Positions 37,190-49,528 of a stretch of 64,000 nucleotides of DNA are shown here, piece after piece. Within the stretch, counting starts at the first letter, position 1. Each line of letters starts with the position of its first letter. This stretch comes from Pseudovirgaria hyperparasitica (Eukaryota > Ascomycota > Dothideomycetes > Acrospermales > Acrospermaceae). The notes beneath the pieces were generated by a model that did not search any database, had not been told where the DNA came from, and saw only the letters and a list, made by a program, of their open reading frames with translations. The DNA is taken from assembly GCF_010093815.1 (NCBI RefSeq), contig NW_022985580.1, forward strand, positions 6,565 to 70,564, in the 5' to 3' direction. A program made the position numbers and the translations under genes.

Positions 37190-38324
37190 TTAGAGTTTTC
37201 CTAGAATTCTTCTAGTATATATTAGGTGTCTTCTAATATATATCGGGCCTCTTCTAATATATATTTCTAGGTCTACTAGAACTAGAGGAGTAGTAGGTAT
37301 ATAAGTATCTATTATAAGACTTTCTTAGGGTACTCGTTTAGCTATTATATAATATTAGAGGTCTAGGTTATATAGATAAGCTATTATCTCTATATATAGA
37401 GGTTAGAGTATATTACTAAATAGTAGCGTACTATATCTCTCCCGCTATATACTTTATACTATAGAGATATATTAGGGATACCTCTCTTATAGAGATAGTA
37501 TAGAAGTTCTATAATATCTATTCGGGCTTAGAGAAGTATAGATACTTAGGCTTTTATAAGCTCTTTATATATCTATTTACTTAGTTCCGTCTATAGCCCT
37601 TTAATCTACTCTAGATATCTATTCTACTAGAAGGTCTAGTAGGCTTAGAGTATCTCTTTCTATTTATTCTAGGTCTATATCTATATACTCCGTTCGAGTT
37701 TCCAAGGGCTCTACTAGCCTAGAATAGTATCTAGGTTATCCCTAATCTCTTATACTACTTATCCCGAGTCTACTTCTATTAGGTATATATATTATATCTA
37801 AGTTTAGCCGGTATATTAGAGTATCTAGTAGTATATATAAATATACGTACGTAGTATAGTAAAGGTATATTTAGTATCTCTATTATATTTCTATACTTAT
37901 TATTTAGTAAAGTATACTACTCTCTATATTTAGTAGAAGTTCTATATACTAGCTATATTTATTTTACGTTATAATAATATTATATTAGTAGCTTTATATA
38001 TACTAGAGATAAGGTAGAGTATATAGTTCTATATAGACTTAAGTTTTATTTACCTAGCCTATATAAGGACTATATACTAGTACTTATATCTATATATAAA
38101 GGCTAGTTATACTATAGAGACGTATAGCTAGCGCGCCTTATCTTAGATGGTTCCCTATATAGAGGCCGTAATCTAGTATATAGTAGCTTCTATCTAGAGG
38201 GTTCTAGAAACGGCGTATATTATCTATAGGCCCTATTAGAGTTTATTATTAATTATAATACTAAGTATATATATATTTAGTATTAGAGATTTATTAAAGG
38301 CGTCTATTCTAGGACGTCGCTTAC

Positions 38325-38564
38325 TGTTAGGGCTAACACTAGGATGGACTTAACTAGAATACTATGGTCTAGTACGGTCCATGACAGGTGGACCTAGGGT
38401 AAGTCAGCTAGAATAAGCGAGACCACTATATAAGTAGGCCGTATACACTTAATTCCTACTCTTTAGGAATCAACCTCGTTAGAAGAGTAGACTACCCTTT
38501 TAAATATATTCCCGAATCCTCCTATGACCTATTAGACTACTATCCTACGTCTATAATCCTTATA
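38325..38564 (+). repeat. Outer element 5' LTR
   Basis: 240 bp. It starts tgttagggc and ends ccttata, with a TATA-like ctatataag near 38425. Its partner is at 57537-57776. Confidence 0.94.
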
Positions 38565-38605
38565 TTTTAATTTCTCTTTATATAGCACGACGGTAGTTCA
38601 TAGAA

Positions 38606-40100
38606 ATGGCTCTAACTACTCGTCATAACACTCGTGGCACCGCCTCTTATAGTAGACCTTCTCCCAACCTAAACGAGGAGAATAGTCTACCTATAACTAC
38701 CCCTACCGATAACTATACCTTATAGGCTATCGTACCGATAACTCGCACGACATTCCGTATAACTATAGAAGATATTATAGAACACGAGGATGGAGTCTAT
38801 TATACTCTATCTTGGTCTAGTTTAAACTATACTAGACCTAACCTTAACACAAGGCTAGACCTTATTAACGTTAACGAGTTAATCTATTAGAATCGCCTAA
38901 CGTTAACTACACCTTATAATAACGTATATACTAGACTACACGAAGAGAGGTAATAATAGGTTTAACTCGAGTAATAACTATACGAACTCGACGAAGCTTA
39001 AGGACGTACTACGAGACTTAAAGCTACATTACGCGCTTTAGTTCTAGTAATAACTAATCTATATTCACATAGACCTATACCAACTAAAACGATCCATCCT
39101 AGTCTACTACTATCCCAATTACCCCGACCTAAGAAACCACCTTACTTTAATAGTAAAAGTAGAAAGAGTTTCCACGTATAGGCTTACTAATATAGCCGAT
39201 TCTTCTATCTATTCACGAACGACAGCGATAAAATTAGATTCGCCTAGAACTACCTTAACCCGATGCCTTTAGAACGTTAGATGGTATACTAAATTAAACA
39301 TTCTAAGGATGCCCATAACTAGGACACGTTCACCGAATTTCTCCTCTAATATTTTGGCGATAGAGCTAAATAACGCGACTAGGCCTAGGGCCATATCTTC
39401 GAGACTCGATAACGAGATAATTAGTTACCGTTATAACTCCTTAAATACCTTCGGCCCCTCTAGAGAGAAGCCGAAGAAGATTATATAATTCGATAGTATA
39501 ATAACTTTAAACGGTCTCTCGCCCTAAATATAAAGAACCGTCTCGACCTTATAACGATAATCTCTATAGACCTCTAAGCTCTTATAAACCTCGCGGAGCG
39601 ATACTAGCGTATAATAAATAATTAATACCGCGCTAGTACACGACTATCTCTAACGATCTAATCTAATATAAAATCGTCTAACTAAAACTAATTTAGTAAT
39701 AGATCTCGCGGGACATTACGAGGCTACTACCACGCCTTAAATTCAAAACCACGCGGATCGTATCGTGGATCTCCCTACTAATCGATACATCGAGATACGA
39801 GGACCGACTCGCATAAACGACCCAAAGTTACTTACTATACCTATAGTAGAATAGACTATATAGTACCTAAGTACCGTTTAGGGAAGCTACTAAGTGCTAA
39901 CATAACTAACTAACTAGTTATATACTATAAGTGCTAGTAGCTAGGATATATCGCGCCTAACTACCTAGCATAGAATATAAAAAACTAATAGCCTATAAGA
40001 AACCCTCGCGACTTATAGGCGCGACTATAATAGAGGGGTAATCCGCTAAATAGTATATCGAACTATAGACTAGACCTATCGAGGTCCCTTATGGATAATA
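38606..40100 (+). pseudogene. Outer element gag region (fossil)
   Basis: The first ATG after the 5' LTR (38606) opens a coding region beginning MALTTRHNTRG. A Retrotrans_gag-like capsid region spans about 39060-39600. A nucleocapsid-like region with two knuckle-type spacings lies at about 39820-39960. Gag forms the particle of Ty3/Gypsy elements. The region is a broken fossil and continues without a clear boundary into pol. Confidence 0.75.
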
Positions 40101-43100
40101 TTAGACCGTAATACTTAATAGTGGTTTAGCTACTAACGTTATATCGACTTAACGAGCACGAGAACTTAACGTCGATATTTAAGTACTAATAGATACTACC
40201 TTCCATAGTATCGATAGTCCTATTAAATCGCAGGGTACCTATACCATTAAATATAGTATCTAGGACAGCGGGGGGAAGTGGAAACCCTACTACTTAACCT
40301 TTATCATGGTAGATAGTCCCTTTAATATGATCCTCGGTATACCGTAGCTCGAAAAACATAACCCGAAACTAGACTTCATCTAGAAAACAGCTAGCTGGCG
40401 TATATACCTACTATAATGGAATCTAGTATAGCTAGTCGACGACGAATAATTCTAGAAGGACTATGAAAAGGTAATCTCCGCTATCTACGTCCTCTTACTT
40501 ACTTAAAATAGAGAGCTTAGCATTAAAGTAGACGAAAACCTACTACATTAGTATAAAATGTACTAATATGTCGCGTTAGCGATCGACTCGTCCGAATTAC
40601 CTTAATACTAATCTACTAACCTTACTATTAACCTCGAAAACGGTTAATAACCCCTATACGGACCCATCTACCCTCTATTAGAACCCGAGCTATAGTTCCT
40701 CTAAGAATACATTGAAAAGAACCTTACGCGAGGATAGATTAGGCCTAGTATATCCCTAGCCGGAGCTCTAATCCTCTTTATAAAGAAGAAGGATAGGAGT
40801 CTCCGTCTATGTATCGACTACCATAGCCTAAATAATATTATATAAAAGAATCATTACCTACTACCTCTTATCTCCGAGTCTATTAATAGACTAGGGCGCG
40901 TGAAGATCTTTACTAAGCTCGATCTACACGACGCCTACTACCGCCTATATATTAAGAAGGGTAATAAGTAGAAAACGGCGTTTAGGACCCGTTATAGATA
41001 CTTCGAGTATATAGTGGTCCCTTTTAGACTAACTAACGCGCTAGGAACCTTCTAAGCGTACATTAATAACGCGCTAGTAGGCCTACTCGACACGACGTGC
41101 ATCATATACCTCAATAACATCCTTATCTTCTCTAATAATAAAGAAGAACACATCTAGCACGTACACGCAGTCCTAGATAGGCTAGAAAAACATAAGCTAT
41201 ATATTAAGCTATCTAAATACGAGTTCCACTAGGACCACGTTAACTTCCTTAGCTTCGTTATTACTAATTAAGGTATAACCATAGAAAGAGACAGGGTCGC
41301 TACTATCGTGGACTGGCCTAAACTAAAATCGGTTTAAGATATACGTGTCCTTATTAGATTCGCTAATTACTACCGAAAATTCGTTAAGTACTTCTTCTGT
41401 TTAGCCGCACCACTTAATGCGCGTACTACTACCACCGACTCGTCTATTACGGTCTATGGTAGATAGAAACAGCGTAATATTAAATTATAACCTATTAAAT
41501 TAACTAAGGTCGAAAGAACATCCTTCGAGAAGATTAAAGAAGCATTTATAACCGCCCTATTACTAGTGTACTTCGACCTAACCAAACCTATTCGCGTTAA
41601 AACTAATGTATTAGGATTTATAATCTCGGGTATACTCTCCTAGCCTAGACTAATAGAGTCTAAAAAGGTCTAATGGTATCTAGTTACGTTCTTCTTACGC
41701 AAGATAGCCGACGTCGAGACTAGATATACTATTTATAACTAAGAGCTGCTAGTAATAGTAGAGTCGTTCAAGCAGTAGCGACATTATCTTAAAGGTACCA
41801 TATATAACATTAAGTTACTAACTAATTACTATAACTTAAAGGGGTTTATAAGTACGATGGTTTTAAATCGTTAATAGATCTAATAGACTAAGTGGCTTAT
41901 GAACTTTTACTTTATAATCTACCATCGACCTAGAAGTATAAACCTAGCTAATAGAATATTAAGAAGACCTAACTATAAAGAAGGCGCCTAGAATTATAGT
42001 AGCCATAGGGTCCTAGAGTAGCTGTAGGCCTAACTCTTAAGGATGAGGTTAGATTTTAAGTTATTAGGCGATTAGCGAGATACTAACGTTAATGCTAGTA
42101 ATTGAATCTCTAAGACCGAAGCCGGTAACTAAAGACGCGGTACCAAAGTCCCTAGTAGGCCGTTTATTAGCGCTATTAGGAAGGGCGATAATGCCCAGCG
42201 TAAATATCTAATTAACCTCGCCTAGTTAATCGTAGATCTATAGAAGATAGACCCGATAGTTTTAAAGTTATATAAAATATAGTAAGATAGGTTATTACGG
42301 ACTAAAGTAGACTATAAGTAGACCTTCGTAGACGGCTTGCTTTACTACGATAGAAAGTACTATATACTAATAGGTAACGCGCGATTTAACGTAGTTAGCT
42401 AATACCATAACGCGAACCTAGTAGGACACTTTAGGTATGTACGTACCCTAAGCTCAATTCATTAGTACTATTTTTAGGAAGATATACCTAAGTACGTCGA
42501 AGAATAGATAGCTACTTATCCGATTTATTAAAGAACGAAGGCCCCTAGGCATAAGCCATATAGGAATTTATAGCCTCTTTTAGCCCCCCTCTTTATATAG
42601 AAAGACGTTACTATAGATTTTATAGTTAACTTATCTCTAAGCGAGATACTTAGGATAAGTTATAATTCTATTCTTATTATCGTAGATAGACTTATAAAGA
42701 TATCTAGGTACATCCTAGTATAGAAGACGATTACATCTAAAGAACTAGCGTAGATATTCTAGAATAAGATTATTAAGGTCCATGGTATACTAAAAAGGAT
42801 CGTTACGGACCGAGGAAGTACCTTCACGTCTAAATTCTAGACGTTATTCTACGAAATGGCAAGCATAAATAGAAATATATCTATAGCATTTCATCCTTAG
42901 ACGGATGGCTAGATAGAGCGATAGAACTAGACGCTCGAGGCCTACCTACGCGTATTCTATAATTTCGAGTAGGACGACTAGGCCTCCCTACTAAGTATAG
43001 TAGAGTTCGTATATAATAATAGTCGTTATAGTACGATAGATATTATACCTTTCTAGGCGAACCTCGGACGTAGTCTAAGGATAGGTTTTAAGCCTTAGAC

Positions 43101-43790
43101 GGTCTAATTTAATCGAATAATAGACGTGAACGTCCACGCTTAGGAATTAGCGATTAAAATCTTCAAAACCGCACGTAACTATCGCACTATAATCTAATAA
43201 GTAAACGACTCGTATACGAAGTACTATAATAGGTTAGCCAAGGATTAGACGTACGAGGAGGGTGATAAGGTCCTTCTTAACGTCCGTAATATATAAACGT
43301 CGCAAGTAAACAAGAAGCTCGATTATAAAATGGCTAGTCCCTTCCGAATTAAACGTCGTATCGGTATAAGAGTCTACGAGCTCGACTTAGAAAGTAATAT
43401 AAGAATCTATAACGTGTTCCACGTCTTACTACTCGAAAGATTTCGACCTAACGTGTATGGCCGCACGAACGTATAGTTACACTCTATTATACCCTAAGAT
43501 AGACTAGGCGTGTTCGAAGTAGACCATATTATTAAACATAGAATTAATAAAGACGGTGTTTAGAAATATAGAATCCGTTAGAAGGACTACACTAAGGACA
43601 AGGATACCTAGGAACTAGCGGTATATATCTTAAGTTCTATAATAGCTACGTATAAGTAAAAGATATAGAATAGCGTATTATTAATGTAAGTATAGCGACG
43701 TCGCGGTCGTTATAAAAAGAAGAAGGATGCCGTAGAGAACGAAGTGTCGAATTACGAATCCCAAACGCATACTAGGAAAACTCTATAAGG
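40100..43790 (+). pseudogene. Outer element pol region: PR, RT, RNase H, INT, chromodomain (fossil)
   Basis: Order seen: aspartic protease-like region at about 40120-40400; RT at about 40680-41290, with the [13 protein letters not shown] block near 40801-40840; RNase H at about 41480-41850; integrase at about 42220-43120, with an N-terminal HHCC-type section near 42400-42540 followed by the DDE core; and a C-terminal chromodomain-like stretch at about 43510-43630 followed by a basic tail. A chromodomain after integrase defines chromoviruses (Tf1/sushi and relatives), which target heterochromatin. The fossil is broken in many places by RIP-type changes. Confidence 0.85.
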
Positions 43791-44004
43791 CAGCCCTATA
43801 ATTCAAGCGATACACGGTTACCAAACGCGAAGAAAACGTAAATAACCGTTATAGGCACGCGACGCGATATATTATAATAGAATAACATAGAGAAGTCTAG
43901 AATAGACTAACATGGACCATTACACACGAGAAGAACATGGGACTAAGAAACCAAAAAGGTACCCCACTACGGAATTGAACTCGTAACATATAATATAAAA
44001 GGTT

Positions 44005-44050
44005 AGAGTACCCGAACTAATAACTACTAGGCTACTAGTTCGGGTGCTCT
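44005..44050. repeat. Inverted repeat, 15 bp arms
   Basis: Arms agagtacccgaacta and tagttcgggtgctct (one mismatch, 16 nt loop) lie just after the pol region of the outer element. This is a possible RNA hairpin or transcript-end signal. It is unrelated in sequence to the 31 nt palindrome. Confidence 0.75.
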
Positions 44051-44289
44051 AATATAATTTAGAGAGATAAACCAATTTATATACGATGCCTACACTCAAG
44101 TAACTTAAAGGAAATTAGAACCTAAAATTCAATAGTCATAGAACAAACAAGAACGCATATAATATCATTAAGTTAAGAATTAAATTACTAGAAAACTAGC
44201 AGACGGGTATCTAAACGGTCTAAAAAGGACTAAAACGGACAGAAACCAGGTAGATAGAGCCAACACACACTACACAGAAACCCTAGCAA

Positions 44290-45225
44290 ATAGAGTTATA
44301 GAGCTACTCCTCTATCTCATTATTACTCTTAGAGCGTAGCGAACGAACTAACCGAGTAATAGAGCGACGGAGGTTAGAGACCTTATCCTCTAGAGTAACC
44401 ACGCGCTTAGTTAGAGCCTAGTAAGACAACGACTAAGCGCTAGAGCAGAGCGACTAGACCTAAAGTTAGCTAACGCGGTCTAGAATAATCTAGAATAGAA
44501 TATATACCCTCTTACGAGGCGACTTAGAGGGAGAAATAGTAGACCTCTTATAAGATTCGTTAGTAGCGCGAGACGGATAGGGGGGGATAGAGTGAATCCT
44601 CTCTACGGCCTCTATAGCTAGGATAGACTCCCTAGAATAGATAGCCTAGGCGCTAGGGATCTCGCGGCGGCTAGAAAAATCAATAGGTATTAAAAACAAT
44701 TAACGTGCTTATAACTTACACTTTAATAACCTCTAGGAAGAGCTTATAGCGCTCCCTAAACTCCCTCTATATAGTAGGTAGGCGGCTATAAGGACCCCCG
44801 AGGGTCTTACGGACGCGAAGGTCGTTATATATATCTTATATACGCATAGAAATCTAAGAATATATTAGCGCGGACTACTTTAGATTATACTAGATTAAGA
44901 CAGCCTATTATACTTACCTATAGACAAGTCTTACTAGTCACGGTATAGCGGCGGTAGCGGGTAGGGAGCTTAAAGATTAGGCGTATAGGCCCGTCGCGGT
45001 TAGTAGAGTAGTAGCTAATGCTAGAGTTAGAGCGGAAGAGATATTTAGAGCCGGTGGCGTAAGCCTTAATATACTTAAAGCATATCGAACCGTAGTTCGC
45101 CGTTTTCCTATAGCGTAAACCACGACTACGTTTAGTATCTTCGGCGACCTAGGCCTTATTATTACTAGGGCTAGGTTTAGAGCGAATATTAAGGTCCTAA
45201 AAGGACCTAGAGCGACTAAGTTAGT
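44290..45225 (-). pseudogene. Outer element antisense accessory gene, distal part (fossil)
   Basis: Coding-like sequence on the strand opposite gag-pol in the 3' region. A frame with LRVRKTLGGPYSRLP (about 44760-44830) leads to an intron-like gap at 44671-44719, and coding resumes with RREIPSAQAIYSRES. The last part (about 44300-44400) is Lys/Arg/Glu-rich and probably coiled-coil. The inner LTR element separates it from an N-terminal candidate at 56678-57049. No known family is recognised. Fossil, broken. Confidence 0.5.
44671..44719 (-). other. Candidate spliceosomal intron in the antisense gene
   Basis: 49 nt on the minus strand, beginning gtaagt and ending tttttctag. Size and ends are typical of ascomycete introns. 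The branch site is not an exact match to the fungal consensus. The flanking frames are continuous with each other. Confidence 0.55.
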
Positions 45226-45229
45226 CTAT

Positions 45230-45601
45230 TATAGTGAGCTATCGCCACGTGTATCCCTTTTATAAATGGCTATGTTCCTAGTATAGTAGTTGCGACGAAC
45301 TCATAAGTATCTCTCCTAGGTATTATGAGTTCTCTTTGAACGTACGACTTCTTATTAGTTCTCTTTTACGATAGGACGGGTCTATATAATACTCTTAATT
45401 AATTCTTTAATAGCTAAGCCTAATAATTAATACCCATAGAGGCCTATAAACGTAAGGAAAGGTTAAATAGTCGAATATTAGTAATGGGGGAAGCGCGCCG
45501 AGTAGAATGACCAAGGAAAACGCACTCCTTAAATATATAATAAAGCCATGTAATCGAGCTAGGGACATATATATGTGGGGCTATAGGAGCGGCCTTCTAT
45601 A
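45230..45601 (-). repeat. Inner element 3' LTR
   Basis: 372 bp partner of 56296-56667. On the internal side is a purine-rich stretch (minus strand ggccggggaggta), the likely polypurine tract. Confidence 0.94.
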
Positions 45602-45748
45602 TATACCTCCCCGGCCTATAGAACTACTACCCTTAGTAGTATAGTAACCGTGTAAGAAACCGTGTAAAGAACGCCTAAAAGAAAGACCTTAATACGAATA
45701 AAATGCGCCCCTAGTAAACCTCTCGGCGCGGGTAAACCTTAGCCTAGA

Positions 45749-45779
45749 TTATTAGTTAAGGGCAGCCCTTAACTAATAA
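45749..45779. repeat. 31 nt hairpin palindrome, copy P13
   Basis: Perfect palindrome at the end of the accessory coding region of the inner LTR element, about 150 nt before its 3' LTR. Confidence 0.94.
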
Positions 45780-45780
45780 T

Positions 45781-48733
45781 TAGGTAGGTTTTTAGGCGCC
45801 TAATCTTAGTACTCGAGGTCGCGAGCCAGCTTCTAAAGAATCGTATCACTTATCTTAGAGAGGTTAGATTCCTTCTCGTCGGATAGTTCGTTAGGCCTCT
45901 CCTATCTATAGAAGTTCTCTTTAACGTTATCTAGGCCCGCGTTAGACTCGAATTTCTTAAAATTAATTAGCCGCTTAGCGGCGCGCGCCTCGTTAAATTC
46001 CTTCTAGAACGACCTATCCCTATAGACCAGCCTTTTCTACCTTACTATTTTCTTAAAGGTCTCCACAAATACCCTCGAGCCCTCCTTAAACTAGGCGTCT
46101 ACCTTAGCTTTAAGTTATTAAGGACTTATATTAAGCTACGCAGCTACCTCTTCTTTTACCTTCTAGCTATTCTATCTTTTACGGCCGACTAATGCGTTAC
46201 TAACGGCGTTAAAACTCGGGAGTTAAACTACGGCTAGGAAGGTAAAAGGAATCGCGCTATATTTATTAGAAAATCCTAACGGAGACGTAGGCCCCGGAGT
46301 TAAATTCCTATAAGCTACTACGAGTTGTTCCTATGTGCCCATTTTAGGCACTTCCATTATCATGTGATTAGGGCCAATCGCGACATACCATGGAAGTATC
46401 GTACGTCTTCCACCCTTTGCGGGACCCTAGGCGCCGTGTATTATTAGTAGGCTAGAGATACGCACTTTAAGGGACTAGTAGGGGACCGGGACGAAGGGAC
46501 TAAATCGTTTCTTATCGTCCGTATTATAGATCTTATTATTAATAGCCGTAATTATACCGTTTCGATTAACCCCCTCGCGGAGCTTAGCCTTCGACTACTA
46601 TTTATTTAAGAACTTATAGAAGCGGGGAACGATTATAGTATAGTCGTTACTTCGTTCGTTGTCGAGACTAATACTCCCCTAGATTATATTAAACCCGTAT
46701 CTATCGCTAGGATTAAGGATTTGATTAATGGCGTTGTCGAGATACTTAAAACCCGTCTTATCGCCCCTATCCTAGGACTTTACATAGTACGGGTACGAGA
46801 TTAGATAGTAGTTAAGATCGGGCCGAAGAGCGATATAGGTGAGCTAGTAAAGTAGGCATTACCTAATAAACTATTAGATATAGGAGTGGTATATAGTTCG
46901 TAGCTAGCCGTAGTTCGATTTCTTATTAAATATACGCTAGTAGTACTTATATATATTAAATTCATCCCTCGCGAGTTCTAGAATACTCTTATTAAGTATA
47001 GAGGTCGTCTTTTTAAGTAGCTCGAAGAGCCCTTTAATATTAACACTTCCGGTACGTTCCTACTCGTCGAAGAGTTATCTATCTATTCTACCATCCTCCT
47101 TCTAAATCATAAATACGATACTAGTAAGGATGGTTTTAATATTAATAACTTACTTCGGGGTCTCTAGGGCCTAGTAATAATAGACACCTAATGCCTCTAT
47201 CGGATAAGGTGGCCGCGCGTACTTCGTGAACCAGGTATAGCGGTCCTTATAAACTTTAAGGGCCCCCACGTTATCTCTAAACTTATATACTATTTTAAGT
47301 CTCGCTACTAGGTTTAAGTAGGACACGCTAACGAGCATATCATTCTTTCTAGCCACGTCTTAGTAATACTTATAGTAGACTTTATACGGAACAGCCATGT
47401 TACCTATCTACGCTTTCTAGCGTACTAGTAGGGCTATTCCCTTAATGCTCGTGAAATTCTTCTTTAATAATGTAGCTACCTTAAAAGTCTTCGTTACTAA
47501 AGGCGTGTATTAATACTTCTTAGGCTCGTCCTCTTCCTCGACCGATACTATCATCTTAGAGTACGAACTAAGAATAACTAGGGATTATCGTGTAGGCGCC
47601 CCTAGTAATTACTAAGGGCCGGTAGATAAGGCATGTCTACGAGTGGGTTTTGTCGGTATAGCTATAATAAGTACTAAAGAGGTTCTCGTATAGCCCGGTA
47701 AGGGACGTATACTAGTAGTAGTAGAAGGAATACTTACTTTAAACGGACGACTAGCTTCGAAGAGATAATATACTACTAAACTAGAAGGCGTGCTTCGTGG
47801 AGGGGACTTCACCATAGGCGTTACCTACGCTGGTTTTAGCGACGGTAAGGTCTAAGGCGGAGGCGATATACTTATCTCTTTGATTTATAGGTAGTATTCG
47901 ACGGGCCTATGAACCATTCTACTTATCCGTAACTATTGACTGGCGGGGATAATAAGTCCCGTCTTATTATGGAACGTTAGTTCATTTTATCGGCTAGGGT
48001 AGTTCGAGAGTTACTAGAGAGATAGACCGTCCTCATTACTATCGCTGGCTAGGGCGGCATCGATATTAGAGCTCTAAAGATATGCCTTGATTCCCCTTCC
48101 CTTCTATCCCTAGCCGATTCGGGACTATAGAGATACGTTTAACTAGTTCCTCGCTCTCGCCCATGTCCGCATTCGTAAGAGCGCTACTAGCTTTTCTATA
48201 AAGTTCTATATTTACTAGAGCTATCCGAGGGCGGATTAGAGTGACTAGCTATTATTATTAGGGAGGTCTTTTCGCTAGTTTTATAGGATTGCATTTTTAG
48301 CTTTTAGAATGCGGGAGTTAGTGTCTCTTCCACAACGAATTATCTCGTGGACTTCTTTCGGAATAGAGGAGTTAATCTTTACCTTACTATACCCTATTAC
48401 GGCTTCTACTTCCTAGAAGAGGTTAACTATACTACTTAAGAGCTATTCTATAAGGCTAGTGATATAAAGGAGATCATTAAACGTGTCTAGAATATAGTCC
48501 TATCGCTCTTGCGGGTCCTAGATGGCGATAATTCGGTTAATGGTGGACTCATTTACTTCTATAGCTTCTATAGCCTATCTATATAGAGTAGTAGATGGCC
48601 TCGATACCACGATAGCCGTCGATAGCCCTACTTTAGCACTCACGACTCTTAACTAGGACCGCGTCTATCTTATTAGTACTTAATAATCTTATAACTCTTT
48701 ACGGGTAGGCGTTTTCTTTTTCGGCGGGGCCAT
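45781..48733 (-). pseudogene. Inner element accessory gene: basic N-terminus, 2OG-Fe(II) oxygenase-like C-terminal part (fossil)
   Basis: The region opens with an ATG at 48733 (MAPPKKKTPTRKEL; basic, likely nuclear). A helical section follows (about 48560-48300), then a Ser/Pro/Thr-rich part (open stretch 47612-47815). The C-terminal half, about 47400-45790, is well preserved. It includes DVARKNDMLVSVSYLNLVAR (near 47330), GDKTGF just before a potential metal-binding xLD site (about 46740-46770), a conserved PRFYKFL block near 46600, and an IIHG ... RRTILPW block (about 46390-46445). This spacing resembles the HxD...H...R double-stranded beta-helix oxygenases, and I recall similar uncharacterised fungal proteins. 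The last part is charged and coiled. Hairpin P13 follows. It could be one gene or two. Fossil, broken. Confidence 0.5.
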
Positions 48734-48953
48734 TATTATTATTAGTTCTATCGGCGAGTTACGTTCTAAGGAGAGGTAGTTAAGTAAGGCGGAAGTAGAG
48801 GAGGAGGTTTTATTAATTAAGGAGGTATAGAGAGGTATAAGAGGGAAGAGTTATATACTATCTTAAGTTCTATTTTATGCCTCCTCGAATGCCGGGTATA
48901 TAGTAATTTTTATAAATGATCCTTACTAACGGCCGTAGGCCCGTATACGTGTC

Positions 48954-49056
48954 GAATCTATAAATGAATATATACTAGGTACATAGGAAATCTATGAATG
49001 AATGTATCTACTAGGTATATGGCGGAATCTATGAATAAATAGATACCGGGTATATT
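48954..49056 (-). repeat. About 36 bp tandem repeat, 3 units
   Basis: Units around aatctatgaatgaatgtat followed by ctactaggtatat. They lie in the spacer upstream of the accessory gene. Confidence 0.85.
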
Positions 49057-49274
49057 CTCATCCTTATAAGACTTCCTATAAGTATCTTTTTCTTCTATAC
49101 CTCCTCCTTCTTTTCTTCCTTATTAGTTCCTAACGGGGCCCGTTCTATAGTAACGAAATAGGCCTTCGATAGGTGGGCTTCGATTACACGACCGGCTTTA
49201 ATATATAGTAGGTGGAATTCGCGTAAACGCCATTATGTCTTCTTTCGAGCATTGCTTACTTTAATAATAAGTTT

Positions 49275-49362
49275 TATCATTTTATAGTAATGATAGGGTT
49301 TATTATCCTCTTTTAATGATGGAGTTCATCGTCCTTTTTCGATAATAGAGTTTATCGTTATA
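49275..49362 (-). repeat. About 28 bp tandem repeat, 3 units
   Basis: Units of the type aatgatagggtttattatcc with diverged spacers. Confidence 0.75.
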
Positions 49363-49528
49363 AGACTACTTTTATAAGTATCCCTTCCCTCCTTAAAAAA
49401 ACTTCTATCCCCTAGAAGGAGATGTCGATTCTAGAGAAACGTAAATATTCTTCTCTATTGAAGTCTTATAGAGTAGAAATTACCACTTCTACCCGGGTTC
49501 GTATAGCGTCGTTAAGGTATTCCGTAAG

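Larger units (their letters stand above)
36856..38319 (-). mobile_element. LINE copy 7, 3' part (ORF2 C-terminus, 3' UTR, tail)
   Basis: Minus-strand LINE interrupted at cttac (38320-38324) by the outer LTR element. The other part is at 57782-61690. The TSD ttattatatata is at 36844-36855 and 61693-61704. This is the most RIP-saturated of the full-length copies. Confidence 0.92.
48734..49528 (-). promoter_or_regulatory. Inner element intergenic spacer with two tandem arrays
   Basis: About 0.8 kb without coding signal between pol and the accessory gene. It contains a ~36 bp unit repeated three times (48954-49056) and a ~28 bp unit repeated three times (49275-49362). Such a spacer is unusual inside an LTR element; it is a candidate internal promoter for the accessory gene. 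The promoter role is inferred. Confidence 0.45.

Noticed and set aside
43960-44050. A tRNA gene on the minus strand after the outer pol region
   Set aside because: A- and B-box-like words occur (tagcctagtag, gagttcaattcc), but acceptor and T stems do not pair, and the strong inverted repeat at 44005-44050 is incompatible with a cloverleaf.
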